Assembly: GCA_033725935.1 (NCBI GenBank)
Contig: MU867075.1
Coordinates: 248,001-312,000 of the forward strand
Length of the DNA stretch: 64,000 nucleotides
Source of the DNA: Cladorrhinum sp. PSN259
Lineage: Eukaryota > Ascomycota > Sordariomycetes > Sordariales > Podosporaceae
Direction of reading: 5' to 3'
Numbering within the stretch: the first letter of the stretch is position 1; each line of letters opens with the position of its first letter. This document shows, piece by piece, positions 1 to 11,364 of the stretch. The notes beneath the pieces are model-generated. The model did no database searches, was not told the origin of the DNA, and saw only the letters and a list, made by a program, of their open reading frames with translations. Both the position numbers and the translations under genes were made by a program.

Positions 1-2064
1 CTCATGCACATCTTTGTCGTCTTCATATCCTTACACTCTGTACCTTGCATGAGTGGGTAAGCCAGAGGGAGAGGAGGTCCGAGCAAGGGTGACCTTCCGA
101 CATAGGGGATTACTTTAACCACCGTTGGGTTGTGTGGGTTTGACCATGATGAAAGATGTGAGTGATGAGGATGAAATGAGAAAAGTGGCTGGTGGCTTGC
201 AGCTGCGTAGACAGTTGGGAGAGATGGAATCATGGGGGGAGGGAGTTCATTTCTGTCAAACCGATCACGAATCAGAATCCAGGGGACACGAACAGGGAGT
301 GATGATGTGGACCCCTGGTTGACAGGCCCAATCTTCCCGTCTGTTGGCGGGGTTGCAATCATGCTGTGGCTTTTATGTCTGGATGTTGCAACTTGGCTGC
401 ACGGACAAACGTGTATATATGCAGGGTGAGGCATTGTTGGTGATTGTGATGTAGGAGGGGCAGAAGAGATACCCACATTGAATGGGATGGGAGGAGGAGG
501 AAATAAAGTTGGTTTGCTGGTGGATTTCAAAAAGGGTCCGGTGTGCCTCAACGACGGGACGGGAGGGCCGTTATGGCAAAGAGAATCGTGCGTGCCATTT
601 AAGCGTTCAACTGGAATTCCATTTCCAAAATGACTCTTGGTACTCGGAAACATGGCATTGCCAAATCCCTTCCTGATGAAATTTGACGAGTTTAACCCTC
701 AATAACTCCTAGGCAGGATAGTTGACGATGAATTTTCCAGGCTCCCGCCAAATGCAGGAAAGGCTCTCTTGAAAAGTCAAGAAGAGGACGGTACACATGT
801 GTTTCCCCGTGAAGCGCCTGGCCAAACTCAAGAAGACGGCGCCCCCACTTGGCCCCCACGATCACACCTTCAAGGGTGTTGACCACCGAGCTGGGAAGGA
901 ATAACCAATCGCATCACGCGAGGCTTATCTTTACCACAAGCTTTTAGCACGTCTTAGCGAATCGAGTTATCAACGAGTGGTCTTGTCCTGGACCCACCTA
1001 GACTTCATCATGCCTTCTTGATCGAGGTCAACTCGGAATTCAGGGGAGCTGACTGTGGCGCACCTTGCGCCTTCCTTGGACATGGAGCTTGGGCGTTTTG
1101 GACTCGATCATCTTTTGCAGAATTTGCTCTTGCGTACTCATCGCGGAGTAGATCTCCCTTTCCGAGTGGCAAGTGCTGTGAGGAAAGAAAGGGAAAGATG
1201 GGGAGGAAAAGAAAGCATGGAGTGAAAATAGGATATCCGAGTTACTCCGGAGGAGGTGGGTTGCAGTCGTACGAATGCGTCTCTATTATCTCCTGTCTAT
1301 TGTCCTAGGCAATTTCCTGGATGACCAGACATACATGCACGATCCTTACACAGCACTCGGTATAGACGTGCCCCACCCCATCCCGACATGACAGTTGCTG
1401 CGACCTACCCTCTTGGTTAGAATAGGCAAGGGCTCACGGCACTTGTAATTCTCAGACAGCATGTGCCATTGCCATGGCGCGAACGAGATTATATCTCGTG
1501 TTTCTCTTATCCTGTATTTTCCCGAGCCTTATTTGGGGATCAACATATACAAGACAAGGACCACACCAGTCGTTGGTCTGTCTTCCTTGTAAGAGGGAGT
1601 GAGGAGAGTAAGGTCGTCCGATCGTTTGGAACATTTCCATCACATCCTTTCCTTTTCCCCTATCATTTGAGACCCATCTCCCAGGGCTGATTGGTTGCTT
1701 GTTCCCCCACGGATTGCTTCTTTTCCAGAACAAGTTCCAAGTTCTTCCCCTCAAGCTGGGCACTCCCTCCTGCAAGCCATCTGCTACTAGCCTGCCTCGC
1801 CTGACTGCCTTTTCGCCTTCGGGAGGCTTTCTCACTTTTCCTGGGAGGATTATACTGCCTGCCCGTCCTCTCGTTTTCTTAACCTCTGTTCTTTTTCATC
1901 TTCCCTCTTTTATTCATTCTTGTACACACACACACGATCATAAGCACAAAAAATAGCCCCCTTTCGTCAACCCCTGAGGGTGACGCCTTCCGCTACGGAT
2001 TTCGCAAGACAACACCATCCAACACGCTGGTCAATCCTAATATACGCACATCCCAACCTTTACA
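1..2064. other. Intergenic region / promoter and leader of the ammonium permease gene
   Basis: No convincing coding region. Open frames here are short, mostly lack ATG starts and show no recognisable domain. The last 400 bases before the ammonium permease start are strongly pyrimidine-rich on the + strand, typical of a fungal core promoter and 5' leader. GATA elements further upstream are listed separately. Confidence 0.6.
924..1512. promoter_or_regulatory. Candidate GATA (AreA/NIT2-type) sites upstream of the ammonium permease
   Basis: Read on the minus strand, AGATAAG occurs at 924-930, GAGATAA at 1286-1292 and GGATAAG at 1506-1512; all are HGATAR-like. Ammonium permease genes of filamentous fungi are classic targets of the nitrogen regulator AreA/NIT2, which binds such motifs. 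Six-base motifs also occur by chance, so their role is inferred from the neighbouring gene. Confidence 0.3.
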
Positions 2065-3780
2065 ATGTCGGCCACGGAGATAAAAGGTCTCCCATTCGTG
2101 CCGCTGGAACCTTTCAGCGGCACTGATGGTGCAGGAGGAGATCCTCTTGTTCAGGATCTCAATGTTTGGTACCAGGTATGCATAACCCAACTGCACTTTT
2201 ACCGTGCCTTTGATCTGCCGGGAGGATCAAAACACTAACGCCACACAACCAAACTTACCAGGCCGGCGATATCGCCTTCATGATCATGTCTACCGCCCTC
2301 GTGCTTCTAATGATTCCCGGAGTTGGGTATGTCAAACATCAAATATTCACACCCGCCAATGTTGAAAAAGTATACTAACAAAATAAAATGAAAAAGCTTC
2401 TTCTACTCGGGCCTAGCCCGCCGCAAATCAGCCCTCTCCCTAATCTGGCTCTCGATAATGGCAGCAGCCGTCACAACCTTTCAGTGGTTCTTCTGGGGAT
2501 ACTCTCTGACCTTTTCGCACTCGGCCGGTCGGTACATTGGCGACCTCTCCAACTTTGGTTTCCGAAACGTCCTCGCTCATCCTTCCGTCGCCTCCAAAAA
2601 GATTCCCGACCTCATGTTTGCCGTCTACCAGGGCATGTTCTCAGCTATCACCGTCGCGCTGGCAACCGGAGCGGTAGCCGAACGAGGCCGCATGTTGCCC
2701 TGCGTCATCTTTATGTTCATTTGGTCCACTATCGTTTATGATCCTATCGCCTGCTGGACTTGGAATCCCTCCGGCTGGTCCAACCGGATGGGAGGACTGG
2801 ATTTTGCCGGGGGCACTCCCGTGCATATTGCTAGTGGTGCTGCTGCGCTGGCGTATAGTATGATGCTGGGTAAGAGGAGGGGACACGGGACTCACGAGCT
2901 GAATTATAGGCCTCATAATGTTACGCACATTGTGATTGGGACTGTTTTTTTGTGGGTTGGGTGGTTTGGTTTCAATGCCGGTAGCGCCTTGAGTGCTAAT
3001 TTGAGGGCTATTGTGGCGGCTACTAATACGAATCTGGCTGCTTGTGTGGGAGGTGTTACTTGGTGTGTGTTGGATTATAGACTTGAGAGGAAGTGGTCTA
3101 CCGTTGGCTTCTGTTCTGGTGTTGTTGCTGGGCTGGTTAGTATCACTCCTGGTAGTGGGTACGTCCCCGTTTGGGCTGCGGTCCCCTGTGGTGTTCTGGG
3201 AGCCAGCTTTGCGAACTACGCGACGAAGCTCAAGTTTCTTCTGGGCATCGACGATGCGTTGGATATCTTTGCGGTTCACGGAGTTGGTGGGCTCGTGGGT
3301 AACATCTTGACCGCCTTCTTTGCGGCTGATTACATTGCCAAATTGGACGGTTCCCAGGTCATCAAGGGCGGGTGGCTGAATCACAATTGGATCCAGTTGG
3401 GCTATCAGCTTGCCGACTCTTTTGCGGGCGGGTGCTACTCGTTTGTTCTCACCTGCGCCATCTTGTTCATCCTGAACTTGATCCCCGGGTTGCACTTGAG
3501 GGCATCGGAGGAGTCAGAGATTCTTGGTATTGATGATGCCGAGATTGGCGAATTCGCCTACGACTATGTTGAACTCACGAGAGAGGTGCTTAACGAGGTC
3601 GAGGCGGACAATGTCAGCGCCTACTCGGTTGAGGCTCAGCATCATCATCACTCACAGGCTTACAGTCCTACTGGCGGTCCTGGTGGGATCGGTATGGCGC
3701 TGGGTGGTGGCCCTCACGAGAAGACGGTAAACAACAGGCCAATAGATTATCGGATGTATGGGATTGGGAGCTCGAACTAG
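2065..3780 (+). CDS. Ammonium permease (Mep/Amt family), Mep2-like
   Basis: Plasma-membrane channel that takes up ammonium for nitrogen nutrition; in several fungi Mep2-type members also signal nitrogen starvation. Three exons: 2065-2175, 2262-2326, 2397-3780, giving 519 residues. The start is the first ATG whose spliced product joins in frame to the family motif GFFYSGLARRKSA. Hydrophobic helices run through most of the protein. Both pore histidines are present: one in GGTPVHIASG and one in FAVHGVGGLVG. Mep1/Mep3-type paralogues usually replace the first with Glu, so this is the twin-His, Mep2-like class. The C terminus is a cytosolic tail with the conserved EILGIDDAEIGEFAYDY segment, followed by a His-rich and Gly-rich stretch. 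The gene is convergent with the Pol X gene. Family assignment is very secure; the paralogue class is an inference. Confidence 0.95.
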
Positions 3781-3914
3781 TGAGCAGAGGTTGCGATCTT
3801 GAAACTTTGTTTTCTTCTCCTTTTCTGTTTGATCTACCTTATTCAAGTGCAACCCAAAGGTCGCATCTCACTTTGTTTTTCTTTATTTATTCTTCTGTTA
3901 CAATATAGGGTCTT

Positions 3915-3944
3915 CTGGTTACTGGTTCACTGGTTGACTGGTTG
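3915..3944. repeat. Short tandem repeat, unit CTGGTT plus two bases
   Basis: Four near-identical copies of ctggtt, each separated by two or three bases, lie in the 3' flank of the permease gene. A simple low-copy microsatellite with no evident function. Confidence 0.5.
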
Positions 3945-4354
3945 GGGGCGTTGGGATTTTCTTTTGGTTCAAGCCTGTTCTTTTGGTAAAGGGAAGAAAT
4001 TTTTTGGAGCCTGGGTTTCAAGAAAGGTCTTATGTTTTATTTGTACGAGACCAAAGATATAACAAGTGACAGGATGATGAAGGGACGGGATGTTTATAGC
4101 GTTTGATTATGAAGAAACACCTTCTTCTAGTTGAAAGACAGGATGAAGAATGGAAGGTAATGACAGCCAGAATTCATAAAGCTTCATAGCTATATGTGTT
4201 TATTGTCATGTGCGGCATGATGGCCCCATCTGAGCAGATGAATTTTTGTCTCGTAGTATACGAAGGCAAAAGGTGTTCCCCCAGAAAGCAAAAGCTCACC
4301 GGCTAACCTCCTGGATGGGGATAGGTAAACGGGTACCAAAAACCATGGGGTTTT

Positions 4355-4430
4355 TTCTCCGTGTACAACTGGGACTCGAACGGGCACCTCTCCTGCAAGG
4401 CTAGCACCTGTTTGCACCAATGGGTAACGG
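4355..4430 (-). repeat. tRNA-like element (degenerate tRNA-Ala-like or SINE head)
   Basis: On the minus strand, TGGTGCAAACAGG (4407-4419) fits the pol III A-box consensus and GTTCGAGTCC (4372-4381) fits the B box, separated by 25 nt. The intervening sequence contains CCTTGCAGG, resembling a tRNA-Ala (TGC) anticodon loop, and AGAGG before the T arm. The acceptor and anticodon stems do not pair, so it is not a functional tRNA. It is best read as a decayed tRNA pseudogene or the tRNA-derived head of a SINE. No clear target-site duplication or A-rich tail was found. Confidence 0.45.
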
Positions 4431-4745
4431 TCCCTCTTCATACCGGGAGGCCATTAGTGGCCCGCGATGATGGAACTTTTGGGAGGGCCGTTAAATGCCC
4501 ATTTGCTGGACCCAATTATATATTATCTCTGCCACCTTACATATGCAAAGTGCCCCATCAAGGGTTTCAACCAATGAATGGATGGCGTTTGGCTCATAGC
4601 TTTCTCCTATTATGCGACTTGTTAAGAAAAGGGTATCACAATCCTGAACGATATCCAAACACCCGTCTTATATATACCCATCACTGCAGCCACGGAACTC
4701 CTCGGTCCACACCCAACTACTTCGTTCCCTTTCCCCATTATATCC

Positions 4746-7268
4746 CTAGCACCATCTCTCGCTCGGTTCCCTCCACTTAACCCCCAGCATCTCGAATATC
4801 TTCTTCTCGTCACGCCCCTCAACCAACTCCCCCACCGTCACTTTCTTTCTTCCCCTTCCTCTCATCACCTCTTTATACAAGCCTCTCTGATTCAGCCTCA
4901 TGCCTTTTTTGCTTGCCAATAGCCTCAAGCTCCGATTAAACATGTCGTTTCCGGTAAAGTAAATGAGCGCAGCTCCGTACTCCGTCTCTGGGACAAGCAA
5001 GAAGTCGATTCGTCTCCACACTTTTGGTTCTGCAGAAGGTAAAACGCAGCAACCGTGCCACTTACTCCCCGGCTCCTTGGAACCCCGCTTTTCAGTATGA
5101 AGAGCAGCAAGTGTAGCGACCAAGAACTTCTTCTTGTATAGAATCTTCAGAAGCGCTTCGAGGAATGGAACAAGCTCCGAGGAAGACTCGGTCCCCTTCT
5201 TGGTAACGATAAGGTCGATGTCTCCTGAGGAGTCAGAACCTCGACGGTAACTCCCTCCAGTCAAGATCTCAATTTTTGGATCCAAGAGAGCTGCTTCCCG
5301 CTTGACAAACTCACCTAGGAGAAAGACCTCCTGCCGTGGTATACGAGTGTTGAGATCATCATAGTGCTCTATGCCAAGTCGCTGGTTGGCTGTTAGCTTT
5401 GCTTTTTCTAAGAGGTCATCCAAGCTACGATAACCCTGAGAAACCCATTTAGTCGCCTGTTTGAGTCCCACACCGTAGATCTTGAGGAAGAGCCCCAAAG
5501 TCTTGTCAAGGGGCTCTGCATTGGCTTGGTCAAGACGACGAAGTTTGTTGGTGGTAACAATTTCTTCGATCTTTTCAGCCAGGCGCCGACCAATGTTGGG
5601 CAAGCGGTATGCATCCTTCTCGGTCGTGATCATTGTGGGTTGCCGGCGAAGAGTAGCAATAGCTTTGCGATATGCTGTTGTCCGCCAGTGATCGTTTACT
5701 CGCGTGTAGTAATCGCACATGGCTTGCAAAACCTCGATGGTGCGCGCGTTGGGATCGGCTTCTTCACCAGCCTTGTCTTTGGTCCCGCCACGGTTGCAGG
5801 CGAATCGGTCCTCGAAAGCTATGGTTTTCTGTGCAGTCCGGGTGGTAGATCTTGTGGCTGGTCTTTTACGGGCTCGCTCATCATCCGATGCGGACTCAGG
5901 CTCTGATATTTCCTCTAGGGGGTCTTTTGTCGACGATGAATCTTCTTCTTCAATATCTAGTGGAAGATCTTTGTATTCCTTGAGGAGTTCGATGTACTCT
6001 GAAAGCTCGTCCGGTGAAGTAACTTCTGGCCGTGAAGGAAGAGACTCAGTGGGCTGAATCCCGGGGGCAATTGGAGTCTTCTGAGCTGATGCCTCTTCGC
6101 TTCTTATGGTAGACTGCTGGGTATTGGACATTGGCACCTCCTTGACTGGCAATGACGCTGGCCCAGGCTCAGGCGATCCCGTTGCCGGAGCTTCCTCAAC
6201 AGCAGTAATTGGTGCCTGTGTACTTGGGCAGCCAGGGATCCGGTAACGCTGTTGATCTGGGTCAAGCAGGGTCCGGAATGTAATACACTCGATGGGATAG
6301 TCCTCATTGACCAGGATGAGTGATGAAGCAGGGTTAAACCCGGCGATTCCCTTAATGTCTGCGTATGCCAGGTTTTTGTCAACAATGACATGACTGGCAA
6401 CAGATAACTCCCGAACCCATTGGGCACCATACTCTTGCGCTCTGGTAATGCGTAACTTTCTTGTACGAGCGACATCATTATTAGGAATGTAATAGAAGGA
6501 CAACCCCTTGAATATCTGGGCTGATTCAAGAACGACTTTAGATGTCTTGGGCTGACGTTTACGTTTTCGTACCGCAGTGGTTGCGGAAGGGGAATTTTTG
6601 GCACCGATATTTGATGACAAGTTGGGGAGGGGCATGGTACTGCTTCTCTTGAGCGTTGCTGGTGTTCTTGGTCGGGTGGTCTCTGGTATGGGCGTTTCTT
6701 CGATGACCGAGTCGCTGTCTCCAGCAATCAAGCCTCGCCTAGCTCCCCCGAGAAGAGGAGTTGTGGTACTTTGAGCAGCAGTAACTGGCGTGTCCTTGAT
6801 AACGCCGAGTTGCATCTTCTCAAGCAGAACTCGTCGAGGATCTTCGGGGGTGCTAACTCTAGTTGAAGTAGGCAATGAGGTTGTTCGCCTCAAGAGCGGA
6901 TGAGGAGGTGGCTTCGTCAATGGTCGGGAGTTTGGTTGAGGTTGCGATTCGGGATGCGACCTAAACTGGATGGCGGCAGCGCTCCTTGACTTTGGACTAA
7001 AGAATGCTCGGCACGTGTCTCGATGCTGTCTTTCCTTCTCGTCTATTTTGTCATCGTCTTCCTCGAGATCATCCAATTCCGCTAATCTATCAAGTTCTTT
7101 GAAAAATGCTATCTTCTCTTTGACAGATGGTTCGGCCATTCTAGCATCGGACTGATCGAGATGGAGCGCAGGAAACGTGCTTGGGATAATCATGCCAGGT
7201 TGCGAGGGCCGAACACTCCTCCAAGGTTGAATTAGAGTCTTCTTCGTTGGAGGACCAGAACCTGCCAT
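4746..7268 (-). CDS. DNA polymerase X family (Pol4/Pol lambda type, BRCT domain)
   Basis: Gap-filling DNA polymerase for base-excision repair and non-homologous end joining, acting in the nucleus. One exon, 840 residues when started at 7268 (MAGSGPPTKK). The frame is open a further 405 bases upstream, but an earlier start would overrun the divergent promoter and adds no recognisable sequence. A disordered Ser/Pro-rich N terminus is followed by a BRCT-like domain (about 240-345), as in Pol lambda and yeast Pol4. Then come the 8-kDa and helix-hairpin-helix region (about 505-590, with YRLPNIGRRLAEKI) and the Pol X palm. The palm has the signature GGSYRRG...GDIDLIV (about 665-690), carrying two catalytic aspartates, and the third in RRIDFLLVP. 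The thumb contains the YFTGNDMFNRSLR motif. It is longer than yeast Pol4, mostly through low-complexity linkers. Divergent from the MOB2 gene. Confidence 0.92.
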   Translation of the reverse strand: MAGSGPPTKKTLIQPWRSVRPSQPGMIIPSTFPALHLDQSDARMAEPSVKEKIAFFKELDRLAELDDLEEDDDKIDEKERQHRDTCRAFFSPKSRSAAAIQFRSHPESQPQPNSRPLTKPPPHPLLRRTTSLPTSTRVSTPEDPRRVLLEKMQLGVIKDTPVTAAQSTTTPLLGGARRGLIAGDSDSVIEETPIPETTRPRTPATLKRSSTMPLPNLSSNIGAKNSPSATTAVRKRKRQPKTSKVVLESAQIFKGLSFYYIPNNDVARTRKLRITRAQEYGAQWVRELSVASHVIVDKNLAYADIKGIAGFNPASSLILVNEDYPIECITFRTLLDPDQQRYRIPGCPSTQAPITAVEEAPATGSPEPGPASLPVKEVPMSNTQQSTIRSEEASAQKTPIAPGIQPTESLPSRPEVTSPDELSEYIELLKEYKDLPLDIEEEDSSSTKDPLEEISEPESASDDERARKRPATRSTTRTAQKTIAFEDRFACNRGGTKDKAGEEADPNARTIEVLQAMCDYYTRVNDHWRTTAYRKAIATLRRQPTMITTEKDAYRLPNIGRRLAEKIEEIVTTNKLRRLDQANAEPLDKTLGLFLKIYGVGLKQATKWVSQGYRSLDDLLEKAKLTANQRLGIEHYDDLNTRIPRQEVFLLGEFVKREAALLDPKIEILTGGSYRRGSDSSGDIDLIVTKKGTESSSELVPFLEALLKILYKKKFLVATLAALHTEKRGSKEPGSKWHGCCVLPSAEPKVWRRIDFLLVPETEYGAALIYFTGNDMFNRSLRLLASKKGMRLNQRGLYKEVMRGRGRKKVTVGELVEGRDEKKIFEMLGVKWREPSERWC

Positions 7269-7932
7269 ATTGTTGCCCGGGCTTTGAGCCTTACGTATCA
7301 CATCCCTTGCAGCGTGGCGGGGGTAGCTGTTGCCTATTCCGGAGTCGTACGGAGATCTGCAGCAATTCGCTGCAAGAACGCGGCTGGTATCTCGTGCTGC
7401 AACCCCTGTCCACCACGTTTTGCATGCGTGGGCACGTGATTTTTTACGACCCTGCATTAATCTTGAACCTGTGATAGGTTCACCAAATGCTGAAGTGGGT
7501 ACTGCGGATGTTTCAGACCAATTGAGACGCGGCGGGTTCCTTCCCCCTTTTTCCAGTTTACTTACACACCGATTCAACGGCTTCAACCGATACTGATTCG
7601 AAGTCAAACTTGCTGGACTCTTTTCACCACCAGTTAGCTTGTCATCAATATCCGCTTTGTTTCCAGATTTCAATTGGCGTGAATATGTCCAATTTATTTT
7701 CCGGGATGTAAGTGTTCGTTAATACCATTGTTATGTTTGTTTTGTATTCCAAGCATTACAGTCATTGCCAGTGTGATGGCTCATTATGAGAATCATCATC
7801 CGAACTGCTGTCTTAAAACTCATCTCATCTGATTCCACCATTGGGTCCCCGCTTCATGACCAAGATGAAGTTCAGATTTCCTTCGCACTGGATTCACTCC
7901 GCAAAGTAATTTACAAATTAACAATTCTCACC
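7269..7932. other. Divergent promoter region, Pol X (-) and MOB2 (+)
   Basis: The open frame of the Pol X gene continues to about 7673 without a stop, but I see no conserved motif in that part. An in-frame ATG for the MOB2 gene also exists at 7786. No other feature was recognised. Confidence 0.45.
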
Positions 7933-9137
7933 ATGGCGAAGCTCCTCACCACCGAGGAGCTACACCTCTCAAGGCACGGCCTTCGGGTCGAGGCAAAAGA
8001 GTTTACAATGCTAACGCCGGTTGACAGCAATGCTCGCCTAAGGGGCACCGCAAACAAGCCCAGTCCCAAGAGCCCCATACCGCCGGCATCCGATGATGGT
8101 CGTCTTAACTCCCCCGGCGGCCTATCGCAGAAAAGCTCATCATCTGTCAGCCTGGCAAACAAGCTACCCAACATCCCTGCCTCTCCTTCACTTTCTCAGT
8201 CTCTCGCTAGTGCAGGCTCTGGCGATGATGATATCGGCCCATGTCACCTCCCAAAACCGCTCCCATTGTGGATCAATCCCGCCTACGCCAAACATATCGT
8301 GAAGGGAAACTTTATGACGCTCAGTCGTCGACCTAAAACCGTCGATGAAGGTGAATGGATTGCGCACCAAGGTATGCACATAAACAATTGTTGGAAAATT
8401 CTGTGTGCTGCTGCTAACAGCTAATCCCTTGCAGTGGTTGAACATTATCGCAACCTGTGGAATTTTGTCAACGTCATCTATCAAAAGGAGGAGAACGGTA
8501 CGAGTATCTGCAATGCCATGACATGTCCTCGCATGTCTGCCGGAGCGTAAGGAAGTCTGCTCCTGTTATAAGCCTACCAGCCGCTAACTCGACTCACGGC
8601 AGAAACTGCTCATACACCTGGCTGAACAACCGACTGGAGCCTATTGAGCTCCCGGCATATGAATATATCACGCTGATGCAACGATGGATTTCCGGCAAGA
8701 TCGACGACGAAAATATGTTCCCCACGGGCCCTGCTAATAACTCGTACGCCCATAATCCTCATATCATAACATCGTCATCTCCTCTCAGCGGGCCAGACGA
8801 GTGGGTCGGCAAGCGAAGCGGCTTCCCGAAGGAATTCTCTTCAATCTGCAAGACAATATTTTTGCAGATGTTCCGCGTCTATGCTCACCTCTATTGGGGT
8901 CATTTTGTTGAACCCTTCTACCACTTGAACCTGGAAAAGCAACTCAACAGCTGCTTCAGCCACTATGTGTTGACGGCTCTGGAGTTGGGAATGCTCAAGC
9001 CTCATGAACTTGAGCCAATGCAACCGCTGATCGACCTTTGGGCTGCCAATGGCACATTCCCACCAGATTCTAAGGCATACGAGTGTGCCAATATCAAAGT
9101 TGGAAGTAGACTGCTGCACATGGCCGGTCTGGCGTAG
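7933..9137 (+). CDS. MOB kinase activator, MOB2 type
   Basis: Mob2 proteins bind and activate NDR-family kinases (yeast Cbk1, Neurospora COT1), which control polarised growth and cell separation. Exons 7933-8371, 8435-8546 and 8603-9137 give 361 residues. The 7933 ATG is chosen because it sits in a good context (caccATGg); 7786 would add 49 residues. After a Ser/Pro-rich N-terminal region of about 110 residues the Mob domain begins with PLWINPAYAKHIVKGNF. It continues through VDEGEWIAHQVVEHYRNLWN, CPRMSAG, CSYTWLNN and LPAYEYITLMQRWI, ending with FPKEFSSICKTIFLQMFR and YWGHFVEPFYHL. The order and wording match yeast Mob2 better than Mob1 or phocein. An insertion of about 25 residues splits the domain after MFPTG. 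Which of the two Mob2 paralogues of filamentous fungi it is cannot be told. Confidence 0.88.
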
Positions 9138-9989
9138 GGCTCATGATGCGATGAGACTTCCTATATCTCGCATTGCAGCGTTTTCGGATTTGCATCATCA
9201 ATCGGCCCTTGATAAACATATTGGGCCACTTGCATGATTTGGAGTTGAGGTGCAGTTCGCTCTTTGGCAGATGGGTAACTTGGGACTATTTTATGGGGGA
9301 AATGTTAAGGAGTCTGGGACGAGAAAAATGCGGACAAAGATTCGTAAATCTGTCATATCTGCTGTTATTGTATGTACTGAATCATATAGCAGATGTAGAA
9401 GATCGTCATAGTTACCGTACTTGGAGTCCCGTTTCCGTTGCTGGAGTCGTCTGATGTCAACCAATCCGAAACCCAATGACTTACTCCCTGGATTGGAAGA
9501 GAATTATCAATTTTGATCTCATCATCATCATCGCCAATCGTATGTAGGAGTCAAGATTCTCATTCAGCACTGCATTTGGAGTACTTACCTAATGGTGGTA
9601 CTCGACCTCAGGTTCAGATCACCTGGCTGGCTAAACTTGCCCCTCTGTGCCTGATTGTGCCTGACCATACCGTGGACGTTTGGGACAGAGTCGAGGTCCT
9701 CCCCTTCCCGTGAGAAGACCCTTGTTGCCTTAGTGGGGTGTTTGACAAGGAAACCGCTTGCGGGGATACCCCACACAAAAAAATAGCGGGGCCGTCCTGG
9801 ATTTTCCAGCCAAATTCTCTGCGGGCGAGGCAAGCGCTCTCCAGGGCAAGATTTGAGACTGCAAATCCCATTGTTCAGTCCTGCCACTTTTTTTTCTATC
9901 CAAAAGAAGCAAAACCATCACAAACCAAAATCTATCTGAATTCATTTTTTTATACCCTACCGAACATATCCCACCCAATTACAGCCATC
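9138..9989. other. Intergenic spacer, MOB2 3' flank and PRMT1 promoter
   Basis: Non-coding as far as I can see. The 100 bases before the PRMT1 start are A/C- and T-rich, as expected for a 5' leader. Confidence 0.55.
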
Positions 9990-11364
9990 ATGCCCGCCGA
10001 AATGGATATCGAGGCTGCTGAGACCAAGCTCAAGCAGATGGAGCACTCTGAGCAGCATTACTTCAACAGGCGAGTTTTGACTCCCAATGCAGATTTGCCT
10101 GTCGCCCAAAGATAATTGCTAACTTCCAGTCACAGCTACAACCACCATGGTGAGACCTTACCGGCATCACATACCTTTTGATCGTTGCTAACCATTGCGA
10201 TTTACCATCAAGGCATCCACGAGGAAATGCTGGTTCGTACTGCCCCGCGACCCCCGCGAACTTTCTGTTCTCGTTTGAGCTAACAATGGCATGCGCCTTT
10301 ACAGAAGGATGAAGTCCGCACGAGATCCTACATGAGGTCGATTGTCGACAACAAGCACATTTTCAAAGACAAGGTTGTCCTCGATGTTGGCTGCGGTACC
10401 GGTATTCTCTCCATGTACGCTCCCCCTCCCCAACAAAATATGCAAAGAGAAAAGGAGGAAGAAAAAAGAGAACAAGAAGGCTGACGGCAAGATATCCAGG
10501 TTTGCGGCCAAGGCTGGCGCAAAGCACGTCATTGGCGTCGACATGTCAACCATCATCTTCAAGGCTCGCGAGATCGTTGAGGTCAACGGTTTGTCCGACA
10601 AGATTACCCTGATCCAGGGTAAGATGGAAGAGATCGAGCTGCCTTTCGACAAGGTTGATATCATCATTTCCGAGTGGATGGGATACTTCCTTCTCTACGA
10701 GTCCATGTTGGACACCGTTCTCTATGCTCGTGACAGGTATCTGGCCAAGGACGGTCTTATCTTCCCTGATAAGGCCACCATTTTTGTCGCTGGTATCGAG
10801 GATGGAGATTACAAGGAGGAAAAAATAGGCTGTATGTGATATTCTAATCTTGTCTGGACCGGGTTTAACTGACACAACATAACAGTTTGGGACAATGTCT
10901 ACGGCTTTGACTACTCTCCTCTCAAGGCCACCGCTCTCTCAGAGCCCCTTGTTGATACTGTCGACATGAAGGCTGTCGTTACCGACCCTACTCCTGTCTT
11001 GACCCTTGACCTTTACAAGTGCACAACCGCCGACCTGGCCTTCAGCTGCCCCTTCGATCTTGTCGCCCGGAGAGACGACTACATCCACGCCCTTGTCGCC
11101 TGGTTCGACATTGACTTCACTGCTTGCCACAAGGTTGTCCGCTTCTCAACTGGGCCACATACCAAGTACACCCACTGGAAGCAGACTGTCTTCTACCTTA
11201 AGGATGTTCTCACTGTCAGGCAAGGCGAGAAGGTCGAGTGCTCTTTGCACAACAGACCCAACGAGAAAAATAAGCGCGACCTCGACATCAAGATCCAATA
11301 TCGTCTTGAGACCGCAGAGCCCAAGAGGCAAGCAGAGGGAACCTGCCTCTACAAGATGTGCTAA
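9990..11364 (+). CDS. Protein arginine N-methyltransferase 1 (PRMT1/Hmt1/RmtA type)
   Basis: Type I enzyme that uses S-adenosylmethionine to dimethylate arginines in histone H4 and RNA-binding proteins. Six exons: 9990-10069, 10136-10149, 10213-10232, 10305-10414, 10500-10831, 10886-11364, giving 344 residues. Key parts are the alpha-X/Y helix YFNSYNHHGIHEEMLKDE, the SAM-binding VLDVGCGTGILS (63-74), the double-E loop SEWMGYFLLYESM with E133 and E142, and the THW loop (KYTHWKQTVFYL). The second and third exons are only 14 and 20 nt. The first intron must start with GC (10070-10071, GCGAGT) because only that splice gives the family's FNSY motif in frame. Length and content match fungal PRMT1 end to end. 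Confidence 0.95.

Larger units (their letters stand above)
3781..4745. other. Convergent 3' spacer between ammonium permease and Pol X genes
   Basis: This holds the 3' flanks of two convergent genes. Two items stand out: a short tandem run of an actggtt-type unit (about 3915-3944) and a tRNA-like element on the minus strand (about 4355-4430), listed separately. No protein-coding gene seen. Confidence 0.6.

Noticed and set aside
2641..3495. 284-codon minus-strand open frame inside the ammonium permease
   Set aside because: Shadow of the strongly supported permease exon; biased composition and no recognisable domain.
7269..7673. Upstream extension of the Pol X open frame to 975 codons
   Set aside because: The extra 135 residues show no conserved motif and would occupy the divergent promoter; the 7268 ATG is preferred.
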